Shown here: positions 6,366 to 11,910 of the stretch, piece after piece
Position numbering within the stretch: the first letter of the stretch is position 1
How the letters are laid out: each line of letters begins with the position of its first letter
NCBI GenBank assembly: GCA_021792885.1
Contig: JAJYTV010000018.1
Span: 1-14,292 of the forward strand
Direction of reading: 5' to 3'
DNA from: Bacillota bacterium
GTDB taxonomy: Bacteria > Bacillota > Sulfobacillia > JAJZYS01 > JAJYTV01
Length of the DNA: 14,292 nucleotides
Translations under genes and position numbers: made by a program
Notes under the pieces: model-generated
Databases searched by the model: none
What the model was told of the DNA's origin: nothing
What the model saw: only the letters and a program-made list of their open reading frames with translations

Positions 6366-6902
6366 GTGACGGCGAGGATGCGGGCCGCGGGCGCCCTGGT
6401 GCTGGTGTTGGCACTCGGGGGCTGCGGCGCGGTCAAGCCAGCGGCCAAGCCAGCCTCGAAGCCGAAACCGAAGCCGGCGGTCGCGTCGGGTTGGGTACTC
6501 TACACGAACAGCCAGGTCGGCGTGACGCTGCGCCACCCGCAGGGCTGGCAGCCCGTGCAGGGGTACCTCTGGCGCATCGGAGGCAAGAGCGGATACGTGC
6601 AGCTCAACGCCCTCTCGGGCGCTGGTTGGACCGCGCGTCAGGCCGCGCAGAACGAAGTGACGCAGCACCTGCACCCCTTCGGCACCGACCCGACCATCGC
6701 GCCGATCTCGGCAGCTGGCCAGGCGGGATACCTGATCCTGCCGTCACAGAACGTCACGATTCCGGGGGCGCCGCCAGCGGAGGTCGTGCTGCCATACCCG
6801 AAGGCGCAGACGATCGACGGCACGCAGTACCATTTCCTGATCGTCGACGCCACCGCTTCCTTGATCCGCCGGATCGTCGCCACGCTGCAGTTCGCGCACT
6901 GA
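6366..6902 (+). CDS. Small putative lipoprotein, possible PsbP-like fold
   Basis: This 178-residue protein has a lipoprotein signal (basic start, hydrophobic residues 7-17, lipobox LGGC with Cys20) and an Ala/Lys/Pro linker (about 24-46), followed by a domain of about 130 residues. The stretch GWVLYTNSQVGVTLRHPQGW resembles the opening of PsbP/DUF1795-like domains (a serine- or tyrosine-led strand, then a hydrophobic strand ending in P-x-x-W), but this is only a resemblance. It should be exported and tethered outside the membrane. GTG 6366 is chosen because GGGAGG lies 7 nt upstream; an in-frame ATG at 6345 lacks a ribosome site. It sits 27 bp after the glycosylase-like gene and 20 bp before the aminotransferase gene, so it is likely co-transcribed. 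Function is unknown. Confidence 0.8.
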   Translation: MTARMRAAGALVLVLALGGCGAVKPAAKPASKPKPKPAVASGWVLYTNSQVGVTLRHPQGWQPVQGYLWRIGGKSGYVQLNALSGAGWTARQAAQNEVTQHLHPFGTDPTIAPISAAGQAGYLILPSQNVTIPGAPPAEVVLPYPKAQTIDGTQYHFLIVDATASLIRRIVATLQFAH

Positions 6903-6922
6903 AGCAAAGGACAGTGAGCCGC

Positions 6923-8086
6923 ATGCGCCTGTCGCCGGCCGCAGAGGCCATTCCCGCCTCCGGCATCCGCGCGATGGCCGCGCTCGCCGAAGGCAAGCCC
7001 GGCCTCGTCCACCTGGAGTTCGGCGAGCCCGGCTTCTTCGCACCGGAGGCGGTGCGCCGCGCAGCGGCCCGTGCGGTGATGGACGAGCGCATCGTCTACA
7101 CGCCGACGGAGGGGCCGCAGGACCTCCAGCGGGAGATCGCCGCGAAGCTCAAGCGCGTGAACGGTGTGATGGTCGACCCGGAGCAGGTCTTCGTCACCCA
7201 CGGCGGGGTGGGGGCGCTCTACGCCGCACTGGCGAGCGTGCTCGGACCTGGTGACCGCATCCTGATGCCGGATCCCGGCTGGCCGAACGTGCTGGGGCAG
7301 GTCATGACGCTGGGAGCGGAGCCCGTCTTCTACCCGCTCGAGGCGGCGCAGGGCTTTGCGCCCGAACCGGAGGAGTGGCCGGCAGGCGGGCGGCTGCGCG
7401 CCGTGCTGGTCAACAACCCTTCGAACCCGACTGGGGCGCTCTTCGGGCGGGAGATGCTTGAGCGCATCGCCGCCTTCGCCCGCAAACACGACCTCTGGGT
7501 GATCTCCGACGAGGTCTACGACGAGATCTATTTCGGCGAGCGGCCCGTGAGCATGCTGGAGGTCTACCCCGAGGGCACGCTCGGCTGCTTCAGCTTCTCG
7601 AAGACCTACGCCATGACGGGCTGGCGCCTCGGCTATGCCGTGCTGCAGCCTGGGATGCGCGAGTGGACCGGCAAGATCGTCGAGTCCTGCTACTCCTCCT
7701 CGTCGATGGTGGCGCAGCGCGCGGCAATGGCAGCCCTGACGGAGGTCGCGCCGCAGGAGATCCGGCAGATGGTCGACAGCTACCGCACGACGCGCGACGC
7801 GGCGCTCACGGTCCTCGAAGCGGCGGGTCGGAAGCGCTACGTGCCCGAAGGGGCCTTCTACCTGATGCTGCCCGTGCCGCGGGGCGTCTCGTCGGAGAGC
7901 TTCGCGCGGCTCCTCCTCGAGCGCAAGGGGGTCGTCGTCGTACCGGGCTCCACCTTCGGGCGCGGGGCCGGCGGCGAGGTGCGCATCAGCCTGGCCGCCG
8001 GCGAGCAGGCGGTCGCGGAAGGGGTCGCGCGCATCCTCGAACTCACGCAGGAGCTCGAACAGGGCGCCGCCCACCTCGGCCTGTGA
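6923..8086 (+). CDS. Class I/II pyridoxal-phosphate aminotransferase
   Basis: This protein of about 387 residues is a fold-type I PLP aminotransferase. Visible motifs are YTPTEGPQDLQREIA (substrate/dimer region near residue 59), NNPSNPTG (164-171, Asn168 contacting PLP), SDEVYDEIYF (195-204, Asp196 bound to the pyridine nitrogen and Tyr199) and SFSKTYAMTGWRLGY (224-238) with the Schiff-base lysine Lys227. EVRISLA near the C-terminus holds the usual carboxylate-binding Arg. The amino-acid specificity cannot be read from the sequence; aspartate, aromatic or branched-chain substrates are all possible in this group. The start is ATG 6923, with AAAGGA 11 nt upstream; GTG 6914 is too close to that site. 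The stop overlaps the start of the GNAT gene, so the two are translationally coupled. Confidence 0.92.
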   Translation: MRLSPAAEAIPASGIRAMAALAEGKPGLVHLEFGEPGFFAPEAVRRAAARAVMDERIVYTPTEGPQDLQREIAAKLKRVNGVMVDPEQVFVTHGGVGALYAALASVLGPGDRILMPDPGWPNVLGQVMTLGAEPVFYPLEAAQGFAPEPEEWPAGGRLRAVLVNNPSNPTGALFGREMLERIAAFARKHDLWVISDEVYDEIYFGERPVSMLEVYPEGTLGCFSFSKTYAMTGWRLGYAVLQPGMREWTGKIVESCYSSSSMVAQRAAMAALTEVAPQEIRQMVDSYRTTRDAALTVLEAAGRKRYVPEGAFYLMLPVPRGVSSESFARLLLERKGVVVVPGSTFGRGAGGEVRISLAAGEQAVAEGVARILELTQELEQGAAHLGL

Positions 8087-8580
8087 GCGAGGCCGTGCGG
8101 GAGAAGGCGCAAGGCGTGCGGATCCGGCGGGCGCGGCAGAGCGAGGCCGCACGGCTGAGCGCGCTCGCGCTCGCCTCGAAGGCGGTCTGGGGATACGACG
8201 CGCAGTTCCTCGAGCGCTGCAGGGCGGAGCTCACCGTGTCGGTAGACTACATCGCGTCGCAGCCCGCTTACGTTGCGGAGGCGGACGGGCGTACGGCAGG
8301 TTTCTACGGCCTCTCGCTCGCAGGCGGCGGGGCCTCGCTCGATTACCTGTTCGTCGATCCGCAGCAGCTTCGGCGCGGCCTTGGAGAGGCGCTCTGGCGG
8401 CACGCCCTCGGTGTGGCGCGGTCTCTCGGCGCAGGCGCCCTCTTGATCGAGGCGGATCCGAACGCGGAAGCGTTCTACCGCCGGATGGGCGCGCAGCGGG
8501 TTGGAGCCGTGGCATCCGGGTCCATCCCGGGCCGCGAACTGCCGCTCCTGCGCTGCGCGCCCTTGGGTGAGCAGAGGTAG
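8083..8580 (+). CDS. GNAT-family N-acetyltransferase
   Basis: This 165-residue protein has the GNAT fold. The first region is VRIRRARQSEAARLSALALASKAVWGYDAQFL, the beta-4 strand is SLDYLFVDP (85-93), and the acetyl-CoA pyrophosphate loop QLRRGLGEAL lies at about 95-104. The C-terminal part has the subgroup pattern ADPNAEAFYRRMGAQRVG followed by GSIPGRELPLL. It should transfer an acetyl group from acetyl-CoA to an amine or other acceptor in the cytoplasm; the acceptor is unknown. The GTG start lies within the aminotransferase stop (GTGA, 4-bp overlap), showing tight coupling and suggesting a shared pathway, possibly acetylation of the aminotransferase product, though that is only an inference. 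It is the last gene of its run and converges on murE with a 16-bp gap. Confidence 0.88.
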   Translation: MSEAVREKAQGVRIRRARQSEAARLSALALASKAVWGYDAQFLERCRAELTVSVDYIASQPAYVAEADGRTAGFYGLSLAGGGASLDYLFVDPQQLRRGLGEALWRHALGVARSLGAGALLIEADPNAEAFYRRMGAQRVGAVASGSIPGRELPLLRCAPLGEQR

Positions 8581-8596
8581 CTGCGCTGCAGGGGTT

Positions 8597-10048
8597 CTAC
8601 TCCTTGGCCGCGATCTCGCGCACGACCTGCTCGTCGGTCATCTCGTGGCCTTCGTGCCGTTCATCCCAAACCTCTCCGCCCTTGCCGGAGATGGTGATCG
8701 TGTCCCCCGGGCCCGCGACGGCCATCGCGCGGCGGATCGCCTCGTAGCGGTCCAGCACGACCTCGGTCGGAATGCCGCTCTCGCGGGCGCCCATCGCCAC
8801 TTCCTCCGCGGTCTGCGCCGGCGGCTCGCTGCGTGGGTTGTCGATCGTGACGACCAGGTGGTCGGCGAGCGCCGCGGCGATCGCGCCCATGAGCGGCCGC
8901 TTGCCGCGGTCGCGCTCGCCGCGCCCGCCGAAGACGGAAATCACCCGCCCGCGCGACGCGCGCCGCGCAAGGCGCAGGAGCTGCACGAGCCCGGCCGGGT
9001 TGTGCGCGTAGTCGATCACGATGCGGTACGGGCGGCCGATGTCCTCGATCACCTGCATGCGGCCGGTGACCTGCGGCAGCGAGGAGATGCCGCGCAGCGC
9101 GACCTCGGCGGGGAGGCCCAGCGCCGTGACCGCGGCGACGGCCGCCATCGCGTTCTCGACGTTGTGCGCGCCTGGCAGGAGCAGCGAGAAGACGTGCCGC
9201 TCGCCGTCGATGCGCAGCGTGACGCGGCTGCCGGAGAGACCGAGATCCTCGCAGGCGACGAGTGCGACGTCGCCGTCCTTGCCGAAGGTGCGTACCGGGA
9301 CGCGGGTGATGCTCCTCAGGTAGGAGAAGGCAGGGCTGTCCCCGTTCAGAACGGCGACGGCGGGACGCTCTTGCCGGCCGAGGCCCGAGAACAGGAGCCC
9401 CTTGGCTTCGAGGTACTGCTGCATGTCGCCGTGGTAGTCGGTGTGGTCGCGCGTCAGGTTCGTGAAGACGCCGACGTCGAAATTGCATCCTGCTGTCCGG
9501 CCCTGCCGCAGCGCGTGGGAGGAAACCTCCATCACGGCGTGGGTCGCGCCGAAGTCCTGAAGTTCGCGCAGGGCCGCCTGCAGATCGGGTGCGGAAGGCG
9601 TGGTCAGGACGAGGTGGTGGATCGTCTCCCCGTCGAGCTGCACACCGAGCGTACCGATCGTGCCCACGCGGTGGCCTGCGGCGCCGAGCGCACTCGAGAC
9701 GAGGGCGGCCGTCGTCGTCTTGCCGTTCGTGCCGGTGATGCCAACCGTCGTCAGGTGGTCCGTAGGATCGCCGTGGAAGGCCGCGGCAAGCACGCCGAGC
9801 GCCTCTGCCGCGCTGGATACGGTGACGACCGGGACCGCAAGCGAGAGCGGCGATTCGGCCACCACCGCGAGGGCGCCGCGTTGAACGGCCTCTTGGGCAT
9901 ACTGGGATCCGTCCACGCGCTGGCCCAGACGGGCGATGAAGATGCCCCCTGGACGCACGTCGAACGAGCGGTCCGTCACACCGGTAACGAGGCTGCCATG
10001 GAAGCTGCGCTCGCGCACCCCGCGCAGCAGTTCGGTGAACGTAGCCAA
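8597..10048 (-). CDS. murE: MurE-type Mur ligase (UDP-MurNAc-tripeptide synthetase), divergent
   Basis: This 483-residue protein has the three Mur-ligase domains. Key features are the ATP loop GITGTNGKTTT (103-113, Lys110), TTPSAPDLQ (149-157), MEVSSHAL (173-180), NLTRDHTDYHG (197-207), the lysine expected to be carbamylated in YLEAKGLLF (Lys216), IDYAHNPAGL (345-354) and GERDRGKRPLMG (377-388). TIDNPRSE (401-408) contains DNPR, the signature for adding meso-diaminopimelate. It departs from typical MurE in two places: FGGRGERD where FGCGGDRD is usual, and GKGGE (455-459) where GKGHE is usual. It is not next to murF, mraY or other cell-wall genes, so a second, paralogous MurE is possible. The start is TTG at 10048, supported by AAGGGGTG about 6 nt upstream. 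A strong hairpin separates it from groES. Confidence 0.88.
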   Translation of the reverse strand: MATFTELLRGVRERSFHGSLVTGVTDRSFDVRPGGIFIARLGQRVDGSQYAQEAVQRGALAVVAESPLSLAVPVVTVSSAAEALGVLAAAFHGDPTDHLTTVGITGTNGKTTTAALVSSALGAAGHRVGTIGTLGVQLDGETIHHLVLTTPSAPDLQAALRELQDFGATHAVMEVSSHALRQGRTAGCNFDVGVFTNLTRDHTDYHGDMQQYLEAKGLLFSGLGRQERPAVAVLNGDSPAFSYLRSITRVPVRTFGKDGDVALVACEDLGLSGSRVTLRIDGERHVFSLLLPGAHNVENAMAAVAAVTALGLPAEVALRGISSLPQVTGRMQVIEDIGRPYRIVIDYAHNPAGLVQLLRLARRASRGRVISVFGGRGERDRGKRPLMGAIAAALADHLVVTIDNPRSEPPAQTAEEVAMGARESGIPTEVVLDRYEAIRRAMAVAGPGDTITISGKGGEVWDERHEGHEMTDEQVVREIAAKE

Positions 10049-10075
10049 AGGACACCCCTTGTCCCTAATATGCTC

Positions 10076-10084
10076 ACTTTACCA
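10076..10084 (-). promoter_or_regulatory. Candidate extended -10 of murE
   Basis: On the minus strand TGGTAAAGT is an extended -10 element placed about 28 nt above the TTG start. The spot expected for a -35 box has only a weak match (TAATCA, 17 bp upstream). The hairpin just upstream makes a separate promoter for murE likely. Confidence 0.35.
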
Positions 10085-10110
10085 GAGTAGCACTCCGTTG
10101 ATTAGTAAGA

Positions 10111-10147
10111 CGTGAAGGAGGCCGGGGATCGCCCGGCCTCCTTCACG
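10111..10147 (-). terminator. Hairpin terminator after groES
   Basis: A perfect 16-bp stem (10111-10126 with 10132-10147) with a GATCG loop lies 23 bp past the groES stop. On the minus strand it is followed by TCTTACTAATC, a broken T-rich tail. It is the longest hairpin in the window and should end the glutaredoxin-groES transcript before murE. Confidence 0.8.
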
Positions 10148-10170
10148 AGAACGCGACAACGTGTCGGTCT

Positions 10171-10443
10171 TCAGCGCACGACCTTGCCGAGGATATCGCC
10201 GCGCTGCAGGATCACGTGGCTCACGCCGTCCAGCTTGATCTCCGACCCGCCGTACTTCGTGAACAGGACCTCGTCCCCGGCCGAGAGCACCTTCTGCAGG
10301 TCCTCGTCGGTGCCGACTGCGACGACGACGCCCTGCTGCGGCTTCTCCTTCGCGGTGTCGGGCAGGATGATGCCGGACGCCGTCTTCTCCTCGGCCTCCA
10401 CCGGACGCACCAGCACCCGGTCGTCGAGCGGTGCGATCGTCAT
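10171..10443 (-). CDS. groES: Co-chaperonin GroES
   Basis: This 90-residue protein is GroES (Hsp10). It starts MTIAPLDDRVLVRP, has the GroEL-binding mobile loop EEKTASGIILPDTAKEKPQQG-like region (about 18-38), and ends with DEVLFTKYGGSEIKLDG and a final DILGKVV. It caps the GroEL ring in protein folding. It is shorter than the usual 94-97 residues: between GVVVAVG (38-44) and GDEVLF (56-61) there are only 11 residues, so the roof hairpin of the heptameric dome is reduced. The start codon ATG has AGGGGAGG 8 nt upstream. No groEL lies beside it; the gene sits 20 bp after a glutaredoxin gene and before a strong terminator, so the pair forms a two-gene operon. The longer upstream reading frame is not used. 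Confidence 0.92.
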   Translation of the reverse strand: MTIAPLDDRVLVRPVEAEEKTASGIILPDTAKEKPQQGVVVAVGTDEDLQKVLSAGDEVLFTKYGGSEIKLDGVSHVILQRGDILGKVVR

Positions 10444-10463
10444 GACCGATGCCTCCCCTGGTA

Positions 10464-10700
10464 TCAACTGCGCAAGCCTAGCTCCCGGATGAGCCGCGGC
10501 TGGTCGAACCCGACGACCACCTTGCCGTTGACGTCGATCACCGGCACGCCCGTCTGGCCGGACTTGCGCTGCAGCTCGGCCGCAGCCTGGCTGCTGCGCG
10601 CGACGTCGATCTCTCGGAAAGGAATATTGCGCTCGGTCAAGAAGCGCTTGGCCGAACGGCAGTGCGGGCACGTCGGCGTGGTGTACACGAGCACAGCCAT
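10464..10700 (-). CDS. Glutaredoxin-family protein (YruB-type)
   Basis: This 78-residue protein is a single glutaredoxin domain. It has the redox motif C-P-H-C (Cys11 to Cys14) after VYTTPT, the cis-proline segment TGVPVIDVNGKVVVGF (about 50-65), and a C-terminal DQPRLIREL helix. The pattern SGQTGVPVIDVNGKVVVGF matches the YruB/NrdH-like group of small glutaredoxins that reduce protein disulfides in the cytoplasm. The ATG has a near-perfect GGAGGTGA ribosome site 6 nt upstream, so strong translation is expected. It is the first gene of an operon with groES. The promoter upstream is covered by a CsoR/CstR-like inverted repeat, suggesting induction by a metal or a reactive sulfur or thiol stress. 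Confidence 0.9.
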   Translation of the reverse strand: MAVLVYTTPTCPHCRSAKRFLTERNIPFREIDVARSSQAAAELQRKSGQTGVPVIDVNGKVVVGFDQPRLIRELGLRS

Positions 10701-10760
10701 CCTCGCTCACCTCCTGCCATGCGCTTCGCCGAGGCGCCGGCGAGCGTTCATGCGTGGATC

Positions 10761-10789
10761 AGTATACCCGATGGGGTATCTGAGCGGAA
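10761..10789 (-). promoter_or_regulatory. Promoter of the glutaredoxin-groES operon
   Basis: On the minus strand TTCCGC (10784-10789) and TATACT (10761-10766) are separated by 17 bp. The -10 box is 5/6 to consensus, the -35 box 3/6. The predicted leader is about 55 nt and contains a 6-bp hairpin (10726-10731 with 10738-10743) just above the ribosome site. The spacer holds an inverted repeat, as expected for a repressed promoter. Confidence 0.55.
10764..10779. promoter_or_regulatory. Candidate CsoR/CstR-type operator
   Basis: ATACCC (10764-10769) and GGGTAT (10774-10779) form a perfect 6-bp inverted repeat with a 4-nt spacer, overlapping the -10 box and the spacer of the glutaredoxin promoter. 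Half-sites ATACCC/GGGTAT flanking a G/C-rich centre are known for CsoR and CstR repressors (copper and persulfide sensing). No such regulator gene is in the window, so the assignment rests on the motif. Confidence 0.5.
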
Positions 10790-10825
10790 GTCCTGCCGCA
10801 GGATTGGAAAGGAGAACGACATCGC

Positions 10826-11608
10826 ATGCGGAGCAGGGTTTGGCAGCGCGTCTTGGCGCTGCTCGCCTTCGGGATCCTGGTCATCCTCATGCCGCGCGTC
10901 GCCAGTTGGCCGAGCGGCGGCTCGGCGCTGCTGTGGCGCACGGGTCTTACCGCGGCGTGGGTCGCGCTCAGCTGGGGCTTGATCCGCAGCGCGCGGTCGG
11001 CGGGACTGCGCCAGCTGCGCGGTGTGCCGGTCGAGCGCCAGGGACTGATGAACATCGGGATACAGGTCCTGAGCGGCGCCCTGGTGCTGGTCTCGCTGGG
11101 CATCGTCGCCGACATCTGGCACGTGAGCCTCGCGGGGATCGCGCTGGGAGGCGCCCTGACGGGCGTCGTCGTCGGCCTCGCCGCGCAGTCGACGCTCGGC
11201 AGCGTGTTCGCCGGGATGCAGCTTCTGGCGCTTCGGCCGCTGCATGTGGGGGAGTGGGTGACGATCCGCTCGTCGATGACCGGCGTCGACGTGGCGGGCA
11301 GGGTGGAGGAGATCAACTTCTTCTACACGGTGCTGCGCGACGGAGGCACGCGGCGGGTGATCCCGAACGCGGCGGTCACGGTGGCCACCTTGACCGTCGA
11401 CGAATCGCAGGCGGCCGGAGTACAGCAGATCGTCATCCCGTACCGGCTCGACCCGGACGAGGCGAAGGCGCTGCTTGCCCCGTTCCGCAAGGCGGACGTG
11501 ACGGAACTGCGGGTCGACTGCTACGTGCTGCGCGTCGAGTGGCTGCCCCGGGAGTCCGGTCACGGTGCCCGCTGCGCCGCCCTGGCGAAGCGCCTTGCGC
11601 AAAGTTGA
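10826..11608 (+). CDS. Small-conductance mechanosensitive channel (MscS family)
   Basis: This 260-residue membrane protein is an MscS-family channel. Hydrophobic segments lie near residues 8-25, 37-53, 78-97 and 101-121; the last is the Gly/Ala-rich pore helix (AGIALGGALTGVVVGLAAQSTLGSVFAG). The beta domain follows, with RPLHVGEWVTI (137-147), GRVEEINFFYTVLRDGGTRRVIPNAAV (158-184) and a short cytoplasmic alpha/beta region. It should open under membrane tension to release solutes on osmotic downshift. The ATG follows AAAGGAG with a somewhat long spacing of about 11 nt. It is divergent from glutaredoxin, and the 125-bp shared region holds the inverted repeat described above. I do not see a good promoter for this gene. 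Confidence 0.88.
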   Translation: MRSRVWQRVLALLAFGILVILMPRVASWPSGGSALLWRTGLTAAWVALSWGLIRSARSAGLRQLRGVPVERQGLMNIGIQVLSGALVLVSLGIVADIWHVSLAGIALGGALTGVVVGLAAQSTLGSVFAGMQLLALRPLHVGEWVTIRSSMTGVDVAGRVEEINFFYTVLRDGGTRRVIPNAAVTVATLTVDESQAAGVQQIVIPYRLDPDEAKALLAPFRKADVTELRVDCYVLRVEWLPRESGHGARCAALAKRLAQS

Positions 11609-11621
11609 GAGGTCGGCGCAC

Positions 11622-11649
11622 TTGCCAAGCATCCTTTGGGTGGTAGTCT
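11622..11649 (+). promoter_or_regulatory. Promoter for the small membrane protein and UbiB-like kinase
   Basis: TTGCCA (11622-11627, 5/6 to the -35 consensus) is followed after 16 bp by TAGTCT (11644-11649), preceded by TGG to give an extended -10 element. The predicted start near 11656 lies about 43 nt above the ATG of the 65-residue gene. Confidence 0.5.
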
Positions 11650-11698
11650 TCTTGTTGCGGGAGCAAGCCCGATCGAAACGACAGGAAGGGGCGCGGCG

Positions 11699-11896
11699 AT
11701 GCTGCTCAAGTGGATTCTCAAGCTGATTGGCCTCGGTTTCCTGCTCGGCGCGAGCACACGCTGCCACGGCAGCGAAGGCGAGGCGGACGAGCGCGTGCGG
11801 CGCGCGCGTCAGCGCGCGGCGCGCAAGCTGCACCACCTTGCGGACGCGATCTCCAAGGCAGACGAGGAAGAGCCCGGCGCCGCGTCGGGTGAGTAG
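11699..11896 (+). CDS. Small single-helix membrane protein of unknown function
   Basis: This 65-residue protein has one N-terminal hydrophobic segment (about residues 2-18, LLKWILKLIGLGFLLG) and then a charged tail. The tail is predicted helical: ADERVRRARQRAARKLHHLADAISKADEEE. It would sit with one helix in the membrane and a coiled-coil-like tail in the cytoplasm. I do not recognise a family. The ATG is preceded by AGGAAGGGG with about 8 nt spacing, and a promoter candidate lies above it. It ends 14 bp before the UbiB-like kinase, so the two are probably co-transcribed and the small protein could be an accessory of the kinase; that is inferred from position only. Confidence 0.7.
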   Translation: MLLKWILKLIGLGFLLGASTRCHGSEGEADERVRRARQRAARKLHHLADAISKADEEEPGAASGE

Positions 11897-11910
11897 CAGG
11901 CAGGGGCTTC

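Noticed and set aside
5903..6922. N-terminal extension of the aminotransferase
   Set aside because: The open frame runs through the glycosylase-like and lipoprotein genes; the PLP-enzyme domain begins just after ATG 6923.
8581..8596. Bidirectional terminator between the GNAT and murE genes
   Set aside because: The gap is only 16 bp and no convincing stem can be drawn across the convergent ends.
8501..10090. Plus-strand reading frame of 529 codons opposite murE
   Set aside because: It is an antisense shadow of a clear Mur ligase with all core motifs.
10444..10710. Longer GroES reading frame upstream of 10443
   Set aside because: It overlaps the glutaredoxin gene in another frame; the GroES domain starts at the ATG at 10443 with its own ribosome site.
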